Positions 24,301 to 36,619 of a stretch of 64,000 nucleotides of DNA are shown here, piece by piece. The position numbers and the translations under genes were made by a program. The stretch comes from Cucumis sativus (Eukaryota; Streptophyta; Magnoliopsida; Cucurbitales; Cucurbitaceae): contig NC_026661.2 in the NCBI RefSeq assembly GCF_000004075.3, forward strand, positions 21,604,307 to 21,668,306, written 5' to 3'. The notes under the pieces were generated by a model. The model ran no database searches and was not told the origin of the DNA. It saw nothing but the letters and a program-made list of their open reading frames with translations. Each line of letters opens with the position of its first letter. The first letter of the stretch is position 1.

Positions 24301-27300
24301 TTAAAAAACAATGATGGTTCTGCAACAGCAAACTACTGTTATTACCTATGTGCCAATGCTCGGAGAAGAAGTTTGGTGCTAACATCTTTGACATTAGCAA
24401 TTGTGGAAGGAGGGGTAAAGCAGAGCCACTGGACAACCATAGCTTTCTGAAGACTCTGCAAGCGCTGTTGTTCTACAGCATCTGATAACTTATCAGAACT
24501 ACCAATTTTGGTGTCCCGAGATCTTAATAATACACTGTTCAATAAATCACATAAACAAGTAACAATTATAAACAAAATCAAGTCTGGTGAATTTGAGGCT
24601 TGAATATGCAAGTATTAAATCAAGTAAATGCATAAACACCTTTCGATAATCTCTTCAAAACTGCCCTTTGAATCATTGTCAGGAGAGAATGGTAGATATT
24701 CAATAGCGGAGAGAAAGATCTTATACTTGACTTGCACGCTGTGAAAAAGCAAAAAAAAAAAGAAAGTATATAGACACATGTTAAACCGTAGAACACATGA
24801 ATACAATCCCCTGAGAGGCAAATTCCCCTTGTTCAAGAGAGACTGGGCATTGCAAGATTGTTAACTAATCAGAAGACTCAAGTTGCAGTATATCTTTATT
24901 CCCGAAAATACAGCAGAAAATGCATCAAGACCAGCTAGTAAATGTTGATCTACCTTCAAAAAGGTATTTTAGTACCCATTGGTTTCACTTTTGATTTTTT
25001 TTATCATTATTAGTCTTTCCCATGATTCATATACAATACACCTTCAAGTGATCAGTTGTTCTGTGGTCTTCATAAATCATACACACTATAAGATGCAGGC
25101 ATGGGCAGTATTTGTCCTACCGTCGTCTTCATTTTCACTTTTGTCTTTATCATTGACGTTGTCATCACCATGACATTGTTATTGTTATTATTTTATTATT
25201 ATTAATCAACCGTAGCAGCATCTCTCTCTCCGTACATGCATCAGTATTGCATTCCCAGAATTGTACCAAACACTTGAAAACCTATTCAGACCTCTTCACA
25301 TACGATGATGCCAAAACGGGAAACTGGAAACATGAACAAAAAAAATAATAGTATTGCAAAAACATTTTGAGATCCAACATAGACTATATGACTTCTAACA
25401 TCTACCAAAAATTAAAATAAAATAATATTAAAAAGAATTAAGGTCCTCTTGTTAAGAACATTTTCATTAAAAGCCAAATTAAATTAGCCAAAGAAACAAC
25501 AACTCCCTTCTTAAAGGTAGATATAAAATCACATAAAGAACCTCTAATCCATATGCATTATCGTGCAACATGCAGAATGAAAAGCGAAAACTATTTCAAC
25601 CGTAAGGATTTCAGTCACCTGCTATTGAGCCGAAGTTCCATCATGTGCACAAAGAGGTCAATGCATCGATGGCTTGCTAGCTGAGAAGCATATACACCAA
25701 CCAGCTCCTCATGTTGCATCGAGAAGAGAAACATGGCATACCTGAAATCCACAGTAAATTATCTATTGACTGGAGATTATATCCTCGTCACATACTCTAT
25801 CAAACTCAAGATCGGGAACTTAATTGGAGATTAAAAAAATGGAATAACGAGATGATTAGATAGCTCCAGAGTTAACTACAATTGGAATGCTTACAAGAAT
25901 ATTTAAAATCAGCAGAGTTAAAAATTCTTTCATTTTTCTCAATGAAAGAACAGTTTGTTACTAGAATAAATAAATAAATAAATTCTCATACCCCGTTATA
26001 CTAAAAGAAAATCATAAAAATATTTAAGAGCAGTAGCCCAACAGGCAACAGAAAATATGCAAACAAATTTCCTCCCACGTCTATAATCTCTCTAGTCTCC
26101 TTTTACCTAAATATTCTATTTTGTCATCTAAAACAAGAACAAGCCTTTTACCTACATGTGTAAAATAAGATCGCCAACATTCATGATCTTCTCTCTGAAG
26201 ATATCTTTCATTTCTTCGGCAAGCAAAAATCGAAGCACGAGCACTAAATGCGCACCAAAACGAATCATTTGTGGATCACCATGAGGCCTAACAAAATCCA
26301 ATGTGCAATTATAATTCAATCAAATGCATGAGACAGGAAGCATTGCTATTTCTCTTGGTACTTAAAAACTTTAGTAACAAGCACTTTCAAATGCTAGAAT
26401 AAGAAGTATGCAGCGAAAGAGAAAGTCATAGATAAATCAACTACATTTGAAGAGCATTGGTTTTTCCTCAGCCCCCCAAAAAAGAGTGACCAGACCAACT
26501 TATGCACATATCGACTAATCTCACAGAACCACCCGCATGACCCTACAATATTTGGATGTTAAGGAAACTCGTAGAAAATTAATTCATAGATAGATGATCA
26601 CCATAGATTGAACTCATGACCTCTTAATTAGTTATTGAGACTATGTCTCCTTTTTTACCATTAGGCCAATCCATGATGGTTATCATGTAAGTAAAATGTT
26701 GTTGAGTAGCCCTCTGATAGGAGTATACTCCTCCAATCAAGGTAGCCTTCAGTTCACAGAAATGGCCAAATGGGTAAGGGTACAGAATTATACCAGAATC
26801 ATAAGATGGAACATTCAAGCCATGGAAAACCATCATCAAATCCTACCTATGAAGCTTTCATAAGAGATGAGAATATTTGATTGAATTTGTGAAGTGAAGA
26901 AATCCTTAAGTTGATTGGAGACTATTAAATCACTGTTTTTGACTTAAAAGCTTAAACTTATGGATTATAGTAACTAGATTATATAAACAATTTAGTAATC
27001 TCTCCTCTCAGTTGTGGGCTTGAAATTAATAGAAAACCCAACAAGTGGAAATCAATATCAATAATTGATTTTGAACACAAAACCTTCTGCTCTACCATGT
27101 TAAATCATCGACCACCGCAAAAGCTCAAATCTGTGAGTTATGGTAAAACTAAATATAGCAACACTTTAAAAAAATGCTTAGAGTTCTTGAAATGAGTTAG
27201 AGAATTAATGTAGTTATGAGCCTTCTATGCAATGTATCAAATGCAAGAATATTGTGTCCATTGGTCTTCTACAGTCCATTTTCCTATTCAAGTCAAGTCA

Positions 27301-30300
27301 TCTGTTTGATAAAAATAAAAAAAAATAGATTTATTTGGCAATGAATGACATTCAAAAGAACCATAAATTAGTACAAGTAAAATTCAAGTTTTCTTAATGG
27401 TAAAATAACTCTTGCATTTATTGTAAGTTATATGGAAGGAATCATTAGAATTCACATATTCATACACTAGCCCATACACGTTATTATCTCTTAAATAAAT
27501 AAATTTAAAAACCTTTCTCATTAACCGTGGCAGTATTTTCCATTACCAACCAATTTAAATAAAAAAAAATGTCTAGTCAATAATAAATATGCAGCAAAGA
27601 ATGGGGGAAGTATAACCATATCTGTCTCAAACATAGACATTTATATGTAATAACAAAGCATTATATGACCTGAAAACATCTTGGTCCTGTTCTGAAGGTG
27701 CTATCCATGACCAGATGAGGTCCAAAAGACGAGGAATGTCTCCAAGCATCAAGATCATCTGGAAAAAATATTATAAAATGTAAGATGGAAATTTATTTTT
27801 TTTTCTAATTTCTACAGCAGGTTCAGAAGGATAACAAAAAAAATCCACACTTTGTTCTGAAAATCATAATGGGGTTGCTAATGAGAGAGCTACAGAAAGA
27901 GGACAACAAATTAATTTCCTATCATGTAAATTATAAATAAAACACAGGAATTAGGTTTATTTGCACTATCCTAAAACTTATGGTTTAAAAATAAACGTTA
28001 ACAAATGCTTGAGTAACTATTTCATAGGAGTGGCAGAGCCCATTTGTTTGTGCATGTAGGTAACTACGTGACTCGTGTTAAGAAGGTGGGAGGTGCGTGA
28101 AATGTGAGTGGGCAAGCAAAGGAAGGGTGTGGCTTTCTTTAGATACATGCAAAATTCTGTTAATAACAGTGCTAATGTTAGTTCATGAGAAGGGAAAGTT
28201 TACTCAAGTGGGATGCAAGTAGTCAGGGATTGAGTAAGGTAGAGCTGGGAACTCCAGCGATTAGAACTGAGTACAAAATGCACTGACGATTTGTAGTATC
28301 AAAACTCTACCCTGGTGATGCCTCTAAGGAAGAAAGTAGTTGATTGTCGCCTGTCGGAACTGGCATTGGAGAAAAGCATGTTTATGTGGGTAGTGGGAGC
28401 TGCAGCTCAAACAATTTTACAGAATGGAAGTAAGGAAGAAACTAAAGAATCTAGTAGTCCAGGAGTGAGAATTGACTGATGTGGTAGTAACTGAACTGAC
28501 TGGTGAGCTCCCACCACACTCAACGTTGAACTGAGGTTGATGATACCACAGGGTTCAACACATTTAAATACCAAGAGAGAAACCTTCTCTGTTTCTTAAA
28601 AAAAAAAAAAAAAAAAAAACCTAATTTAGGCAGGTGTTGAAAGATGCTGAACTATAGGTTTTACAAATATAAGATTTGTATTTCCATTGAGAGGAGAAAC
28701 TTTTCAGCAGGACACCTGTTGCGATTAGAAACATATGCCAAAACTCTCTTTCTAGGCCCAAGCCAAACCCAGGCCACAAAAGAGTCTTAGAGCACTGTAT
28801 AAATAAAATCCCTAATGAAATTAACCAGCCATCACATCAGAAGAATTAATAATTTGAACAAGTTTGCCCTTCCACACATATTTCCTATTTGAATTAGTTG
28901 CACAATTTAATGCAAAATTTCATAAAATTATCTTGGTCATTCAAATTAAATATAGAATACCTGAATTTGCCGCTGCTGTTCTTTGCATCCACGGTTTACA
29001 TTTTCATGCACCATGTCACTGAATCAAGAAAATGACCAGACCTTACATTTTGAACATAAGATCACTCGTGTAGTAATATTATATTGTATCATACCCTGAA
29101 TGGAGTTTTTGAAGGAGGACAGAAATTTGACGTGGTTGCTGGCTCAGAACTGGAAGTGGCCAACTTTCTGGTCCATCAGAAACCTGGGAGGTTCTATCAC
29201 TTTGTCCTGGACTTCCATCCACAGTGTCCATAATGCTTTTGGAAAGATCCATTTTCCCATGGGAACGAGTGAGTTCAAGATCTACTTGAACATCCAGCCA
29301 TGACTTTGCCATTGCCCAGCATGCTGACTGCAAGCAAATGAACAGTCTCAGAGCGCTAAATTGGTTTTATAGAAAAAATCAATACCATCGAAAGTCATCA
29401 CAAAAAGTCTTGGGAAAACTCTTTTCCATTATATTCGGTTCCTTGAGAACAAGAATCTGATCAGACAATTTATACTTGTGAGATTACCCAAACACGGACA
29501 AGACGATTAGTCAACACAAAACTTTAACCAATAGCATTGGTAACTCGATAACCACAAGAAAAGACTATATATGCATATATATAGAGAGAGAGAGAAGAAA
29601 GAAAGAAAGAAAGTCTCATCGACCCCCCACAGCACTCATAGATTATTTCTGTTCGTATGTGTCCCAAATGGTGAATTGGATAGATCGCAAAAGTTTCAGT
29701 TAAACATTCTAAAATTTGCAAAGATTACTGTGACAAGCATACCTCCCAATCTGTGCATATAGGAAGTACACGCTTCAAATTTCCACATTGAACAGCATAC
29801 ACAGCAGCCTCATACTTCCCACCATCTACTTCTGCAATTTTCTTCAACAATTGCACAGAGTATAAGTAGAAGTAATAATAAAAGATATTTAAAGGAAAAA
29901 AGGAACATAGAAAGCATCTGCAGCTTCTATTCATGGCCATCTCTAAACGAGTAATATCATGATTTTTACTGAGCTCATCAGAAGTATACAATTATGATTG
30001 TACATATTTACCAATTACCATCAATCATCAGATAGAGAATTACATGAAAGTTTGCATAAAGAATTATATTAGTAACTTTGAATCAGCAAATAAAGAAAAC
30101 CTAGTGCCTCATGAAATAATAATGATTACCTCAGATGCACAATAGGAAGCCCATTTCCAAAGACGCCATTGGTGGCCAATGCCACTTTCTAGCTCAATGG
30201 CTTGTAGAGTTCTGTTCTTTCCATTCCTTACCAAAGCATCAATGGAAGGAAAGTGTTCCAATCCACCAAAAGGACACAAAGTTGCAGCTCTCCATGGCTG

Positions 30301-33300
30301 CCAACATGTTATTAGATGTATCACAGGAAAGTTGATAAACGGGAGCATTGGAAGGCAAGAAACGATAGTTCTGAGAGATTTGTTTACCTGTCCTGCTGAC
30401 CGGCAGAGATCACATGCTTCTTTCATTCTCCCAGCTTTTATAAGAGTCCAGGAATCTTCTAAAAGAGATTCATCTTGTTTCTGTTGAGAAAAACGTCAAT
30501 TACTATACTGTATTCTACACAAAAGCCACTCCTATGTGTCTATTTTCCAGTATAAGTTTGTCAATCTGTCTTATATCAATTTGAAAAAAAAAGGGTCCAA
30601 ATCACACTCATGCATGTGTCAAACTACACGCCCAATGTATGATGACAATTACTACAAGAGATCTGGTCGTAGAAAGGAAAATAGAATAGTACAAGGCACC
30701 AAAAGCCTTTTAAATATGATTCACTAAAATAAAATAATATTATTCAAGGCCCAACTTTTCATAATAAGATCATACTCTGTCATCTGGCAGTTGATGGGCA
30801 TGCTCACGTGTTGGAGCGTCAAAATCCAAGTGATGAATAGCATTTGTGTTAGAGATCCCTTTCTTGAGAGACCACTGAGTATTATGCCAAACTCCAGAAC
30901 ATGGAAGATATGTACCAACATGAGACCCACGAATCTGTAAAAATATATACAAAACGTCAAATAACATTGGCTGCCCTACCACTAGGATAAGTTTCTCAAG
31001 TCACCAAGATTTAGATTTTCGGTATCTCAAGCACTTGACTGCCTGAATGAAGTTTCAAGAGACAAAGGTTTTAACTTTAGTAAGTCTGCTTAGCAATGTT
31101 AACCATAAACATTATAAAACATATCACGTCAGTGACAGCTACAACTAACATTGACAGCTAGCATAAAATACCATAGCTCGAGCAAGAGCAGGAGACTCAT
31201 AATTAAATCCAACATTAATTTTAAAACATATCACAACGATGCTATAAGATATGACTTATGGTGGCATATTATCAAGTAAAGCTGTTGAAAGAACTCATCA
31301 CCTTGCTTTCCAAATCAAGTGCTTTAGAGGCTAAACCTTCCAGCCACTCAACAATTCTAAGACATAATTGAGCTGTATGATCTTCTGAGACAAACTGGCA
31401 GGCCTCTAAATGTGATGTTGGGGGAAACTGCCACAAATTGATAGCTTCATTTAGGTTCTTCGAACATAAGTAACATTTCAAATGTTATAAAAATTGTCTG
31501 TTTTAATATGGAAGAAAAGAATGAAAAAATACATAACCACAATTAGATCTTTAGGCGTCTCTTTTGTAGCTGCAAGAACAAGACACCAATATCAGTACCA
31601 AGGTCAAATAACAGCATGTATCATATATCTGGGTGAGTTAACCTCCTTCAACGTTATGAATACAAGAAGAGGATAAGCCATCCACATACTAGCTAAATTG
31701 AACAGAAAAATATATCAACTGCCAGAAAGAAGCTTTAGAAACAGATCGGGTCAATGTACCAGCTTCACATCCATGAAGAATATAGTTGCATAGAAATTTT
31801 TAATAAACCAAAATTCCAAATGCATGCAGCAAGATCTAGATCTACACATTTATTGCCATTTAGACAGAAGAATTGAACCAAGATCCACATATACATGCAT
31901 GAAACAGAAAACACATATTTGTAGACATAAATACAAAATAAAACTTATAAATAGTTATGGAAAAAGAGATATTTCCTTTCCCATACAGGTACCACAAAAG
32001 GGACCAGGAGGCTGCTTCATCTACAAGTAATTGAGCCTTCTGCCTCATCAATTTGTCTTCAATAAAGCGGTGCTGAGTGTTGGAACCATACCTAGCAGAA
32101 AAGAACAAAGAATAGTCAAAATCATAGTAACAATCTGCCAGCAATAAAAATGGATAAGATGCTTAAAGAGTTGGTAACAACCAACAGTTGTGTCAAGTTT
32201 TCAGCATGCACAAATCTCCTAACGTCATTCATTGGCTATGGAATATCGGTAGGATACAACTAGTAACCTCATCTTCAAAAGAGCTTTCTATAGATCAAAA
32301 TCACTAGGATGCTGCCTAAATGTAAAAGAAATTCAGAACTTGAGGTAATTCCCTCGACGAGCTCTTTTGCTAGAAATTTAAGGGGTGTTTGGGGTAAGGA
32401 GTTGAATAGTGAGAAGTAGGGATTTATGAAGTCTAGGGAGTTGTGAACTCCTGAGGCCTACAGTGTAAGAAGTTGGTAAGGTATAAAATTGATGTTTTTT
32501 GTGGTCAAACCAGAAGTGGAGTTCACAACTGCCTACTTCCAAACACACCAATAAGGATTTTCAAGTGGCAGATGGCTCTCCCCCTCAATATCAACCACCT
32601 TCTTACCTTATTTCTTGATGTTCGTCCTTTTAAAGGTATAGGATAGGAAGATCTTATGGCTTCAATTTGTGAGTGTTCCTTTGGTTGATGTGGCTTGATA
32701 GAAACAACAGTCTTCAGCAACAAAGAAAATTCTCTGCGTTTATTTAAACAATCTCACCTTGGGTTTTGACTTTCATTAGGAAGAGTCTTTTCTTTCTTGT
32801 TTTTTTTTTTTCCTTTTTCTGTGACTATATCACCGTTGGTTTCGACTTTCCTTCCCCCTTATCTTGAATTTAATACCATCAACATAATTTTTTTTTAATA
32901 AAAGAACAACTTTCATTGAGAAAAAACTAAAGAATACAAGGGCGTACAAAAACAACAAGCCCACAAGAAACACCCTGGGGTTCCAACTAAGTAAAATGCT
33001 ACCTAGGGAATAGTAACAAAAATGCTACCTAGGGAATAGTTACAAAAAAGCTTCAAGACCGAATTCATACCATCAACAGAATTGTATCTTATCCCCCCAA
33101 AAAGAATCTAAATGGATGATTAGATTACAAAGAGACAAGCATATTGTAATTCATCCAACTATTTGGGGAAACCAACAACTAGATGTCTATAAAATAAATC
33201 AAATGAGAACCATAGATAGAAAAGCACCTTATCGACTCTGAAACAATACGGCAAGAGCTCTCAAATCTTAATATCAAGTCTGGTATAGACATCAATCCTG

Positions 33301-34818
33301 ACAAAATATCTTGAGTGAGTGAGACATGAAGTGTACATTGTCTTCGAGCAGTCCACACACTAAGGGAGGACAACCATAAAGAGCAAGAAATTTGTTGGAC
33401 ATAATTAGAACCTTGAATTGAAGAGTCCATAAGAGATGCAAAAAAGTTATAAGTTGTATCTCCACTATTAGATAATGGGTCGTTCTCATGCCTGCAAGCC
33501 TTCAATGAGAGTCGAACCGAATCAGGACCAAGAGATACTACCGAAATTTCCTGGCTATCAATTGATAATCTTCTTTTAGAAGCAGAACTTTCCTTCAATG
33601 GTGTTGCTTCCAGACAATCACCGACAAGGCTTTCAGCCTCTTCTTGAAAATTTTCAAGAAGCAGTGCAGCATTAGTCGGACTATGGAAACCCTGTCCATC
33701 GTACAAAATCCTAGACTCGTTGATTGTTGAAGGTATAACTTCCTTGTGAGGTGATATGTTTGACGACCTTTTCCTGCATAAGTTTCACAACAGGTATGGC
33801 ATTGCTTTAAAAATGGTAAATACAACAAAAAAGTGTAAGAAAGCTAAGCTATAAAACAATATTTTTCTTAAGTGAAGACCTCGCTTCCATCAAGAAAGGC
33901 TGCAATTGCAAGGCAAAGTTCAACTCAAAAAATGAATACCAAAATTCAAATATGAAATTTAATGCAAATGCTCCAAGAACTTGAAGATGATCTATTATTG
34001 ATAATCAAAACTAATGGGTGGTGAAAGCCAATTTATGCATTAACTTTAGGCCAGCCGGTCAAAGTAACAAAATAACAAAACATCACTCATCTACCGAACA
34101 CAAAGATCAGCGCTTATAAAGTACATTAAAAGGAGGATGCTTACAACTCCTACATCAGAATTATCAGCACATTAGATACGATATGTGCCTTGTGCGTTTT
34201 CTTCCTTAATACATACCAAAAGAAAGGATGGAATGTAATCTTTCCAAACGGCTGCACGTAAAGCAGATATACACCGGCTATCCTTGATAACCCATTAACA
34301 CATTTAAAAAATAATAATAATGTACCAATTCTAGATTAAGGTATAGGCCAAAAGGTGCATACCCAAACACTGCCAGGAAGCTCTATTCCACAACCAAATA
34401 TAATAACCCATTAACGCAATAAACACTAAATCAATAACACCCATCTATACAGATTACATATCAAGTAAAAAGCAATGACCCATTATTTTCTTAACGCAAT
34501 AAGTTGAAATTGACCATTAGAAAGCATTCAAATCAAACAAGTTTCAATAATTAAACTAAGACCACATAATTTGCTGTTTGCTTTTACAAACCCACAAGAT
34601 AGAACACTGAATTCAAACGTCTACCCACGAAATGACTTAAGTCCAAACTAAAATTGACTTCAAACAGAGTAGAAGATGAATTTTTCTCATTGCCAAAACG
34701 AAAAAAGCAACAAATAGAAAGGAAACCGGCGAATGTACCTGTACCGACGAAACCGCTCCCGAATGGTGAGGTCTTCAGGGTCAAAGTAGCTGGGAGAGAC
34801 GTCCATTTCTTCGTCCAT
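21311..34818 (-). CDS. NUP107: Nuclear pore complex protein NUP107
   Basis: Scaffold nucleoporin of the Y-shaped Nup107-160 complex (Nup84 family). 23 exons on the minus strand: 34739-34818, 33228-33773, 31976-32091, 31538-31569, 31302-31427, 30776-30934, 30388-30480, 30130-30297, 29743-29841, 29095-29327, 28961-29018, 27670-27758, 26156-26287, 25619-25741, 24640-24738, 24346-24534, 23678-23852, 23418-23574, 23111-23313, 22439-22580, 22072-22232, 21719-21835, 21311-21376. The phases close to 1,120 residues, near the usual plant length. The N-terminus (about 1-180) is polar and Ser-rich; the rest is alpha-solenoid. Recognisable blocks include FIEDKLMRQKAQLLVDEAA, SHLEACQFV, TLCPFGG, ICTDWESACWAMAKSWLDVQ and GLCRRCCLPE. 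Every intron is GT-AG except the one after exon 3, where homology and phase put a GA at the donor (31975-31974). The start at 34818 opens MDEEMDVSPSYFDPEDLTIR. Confidence 0.95.
26479..26690 (-). mobile_element. tRNA-derived SINE (Au-like) in a NUP107 intron
   Basis: Read on the minus strand: an A-box TGGCCTAATGG (rc of 26658-26668), then AAGAGGTCATGAGTTCAAT with a B-box GAGTTCAATCT (rc of 26605-26615). The unrelated body contains GTGAGATTAGTCGATATGTG, a phrase I recognise from the plant Au-SINE type. It ends in a T-rich tail near 26479. It lies in the intron between exons 12 and 13. No clear target duplication was found. Confidence 0.7.
26923..27163 (-). mobile_element. Second miniature LTR element (TRIM-like), NUP107 intron
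   Basis: Same family and orientation as the element at 17894-18261. One terminal repeat starts TGTTGCTATATTTAG at 27163 and ends GATTTAACA. It is followed by TGGTAGAGCAGAAGG, a one-block-deleted match to the initiator-Met tRNA binding site. The other repeat ends near 26923. The interior shares CAACAAGTGGAAATCAATA with the PHL copy. Confidence 0.55.
32382..32550. mobile_element. MITE-like element in NUP107 intron 2
   Basis: The left end GGGGTGTTTGGGGTAAGGAG and the right end, read in reverse (GGTGTGTTTGGAAGTAGGCA), form an imperfect terminal inverted repeat of about 20-24 bp around a non-coding core. The ends resemble Tourist/Harbinger-type MITEs. A clean 3-bp target duplication was not visible, so the class is tentative. 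Confidence 0.5.
32885..33060 (-). mobile_element. 3' end of a LINE-type retrotransposon in NUP107 intron 2
   Basis: Read on the minus strand this ends CTCAATGAAAGTTGTTCTTT followed by ATT and an A-tract. That is the form of a 5'-truncated LINE 3' end with its poly-A tail. Just upstream on that strand, a 26-bp unit containing ACTATTCCCTAGGTAGCATT is duplicated (33019-33044 and 32993-33018). No reverse transcriptase remains. Confidence 0.5.
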
Positions 34819-34955
34819 GGTAGAATATGAATTTGGCTTTCCTCTCAAAGCACAGAGGATTTTGGTGATTTGAGGAAGAAGAGAACCCCAAGCGCGGGAG
34901 TGTGAAGTAAAAACCTCCGGCTTCGGTCAATAAAACCCTCGCCCATGAAGGCGCG

Positions 34956-34976
34956 CCGGTTTAAGTATTAAACCGG
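34956..34976. promoter_or_regulatory. Perfect palindrome upstream of NUP107
   Basis: Nine-base arms CCGGTTTAA and TTAAACCGG around GTA, about 138 bp upstream of the NUP107 ATG and next to GGCGCGCC. It could be a dimeric factor site. The function is inferred only from position and symmetry. Confidence 0.35.
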
Positions 34977-35420
34977 TCCGACGTCAAACATTTCCCAGGC
35001 CGAACCAAAAAATGTTGAGAATTTTTTTAAAGAACACAATGTTTTTAGTTAAATCTTTATTATATTTTATTAGGCAAATTACAAAAAACTATCACGATAA
35101 TTGCAATAATATGCTTAAACGTTCAAAATTGAACCTCAACTATTTCTCAGCCTTGGATTAAACTCTTAAGCTTACAATAATACTAGATTTTAAACGCATG
35201 AATGACAAAGTTGAAAATTCTAATTTATACAAATATTACAAGTCATACGTTCATGTAAATCTTTGAAGGTCTTATTTAATTCAATTTTAATACTTGAGTT
35301 AAAATTTAAATTTTAAAGATAGAATTTCAACTAAGATTATACTTTATAGATAGGTTTTACAATTTATCCTGTTTGCTTCCACCTTGATCTAAAATTTTGC
35401 ATTGCCACCTTTAGTTTTAA

Positions 35421-35599
35421 TAATTGTTTGATGAGTAGTAAGTTGATAGCAATTTTAACGATTAATTAATTTTAGTAATTGTTTGATGAGTAATTATAAG
35501 TTGATAGCAATTTTAAGAATGGTAATTAAGTATGTAGTAATATTTGTATGAGTAATTATAAGTTGATAGCAATTTTAAGAATGGTAATTAAGTATGTAG
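35421..35599. repeat. Three-copy tandem array, about 55-62 bp units
   Basis: Units start near 35421, 35476 and 35538, each containing AAGTTGATAGCAATTTTAA. The second and third are nearly identical (shared GAATGGTAATTAAGTATGTA); the first is more diverged. It lies in the spacer between NUP107 and UBP1. Confidence 0.9.
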
Positions 35600-36619
35600 T
35601 AACTTTTTTTAAAAAAATTGTAAATATAGAAAAGACAAACTTAAGGTCGATTTGACCATATTTGTTACTTTTTTTAAATGTTATTATATAATTATTTTTT
35701 TTAATTTTACAACTATTCATTATTTAATTCATGAGTATAATCATTTTATCTATATTTCCAAGTTTTCATTAACACCGACTGTGATTTTCTATGTCAACAG
35801 CTTTTGCACTTAATAAAAAAGTTAGAATAGGTAAATTTGTTTATTGAATTATCGTCGTGTATTTGTTGGCACCAATTGTAATAGTTCGGTCAGACTACAG
35901 CTTTGGCCGACGAACCACTACCTAGCAGCTAGAGAATGATTCATGGTTCAAAGGACCCTTGACCTGACTGATATAGAGAATTGTTTTGAGCCATTTCCTG
36001 TTTGAATGGTCGCACCGCGGTCAAAACAAATAACAAAGGTAAACTATCATCCTCAACAGTTGGTGTACGTTCAAAGTGTACATTCAAAATAAACCTCATT
36101 CAAAGTTTTCATATTTTGCAAATATTCTATTTCTATTCTAAAAAGAGGGGAATAAACATTCGTTTAGGAAAACTAAGATTCAAAACTTCCTCTACACATG
36201 ACAATCAGACGCATTGTTCCTGGCATGAAATAACATAAAACTAATGAAAGCAATAGAAAAATAAAAATATATTTTGAAGCACCATCAAACCCTTCACATG
36301 AAATAGAAAAGGAAAGAAAAAAAAAGGAAAAACTAAAATACCAAGCTATACCCAACTAGTGTCCTAAATAATACCACCAAGAATCCTCATATCCTTGTAT
36401 AAATTCAGATACTCGGGTACACAATGACATTCCATAAACACAGCTCCCAGGCTATTTGAAAGGGGGAAAAAAAACAGAAACAATAAAAAGAAAAAAGATC
36501 ATACTAAGGCTCAGAAACTCTCCACAAAGAGGGGAAAGAAAGAGGGATAAAAAAAAAAAGATTGAGATCTCTCAACAGAACTAAGCACTCCATTTTTGTA
36601 TACACCTCGCACATCAGCC

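Larger units (their letters stand above)
34819..36619. other. Spacer: NUP107 promoter and UBP1 3' region
   Basis: 34819-35000 is GC-richer and is probably the NUP107 leader and promoter, with a short perfect palindrome listed separately. 35421-35599 holds a tandem array. 36000-36619 is probably UBP1 3' UTR. No gene is supported. Confidence 0.5.

Noticed and set aside
31860-31975. Extended NUP107 exon 3 reading through to a GT near 31890
   Set aside because: It would add about 25 residues absent from the family between YGK and TKETP. It remains possible but is less likely than the homology-based boundary.
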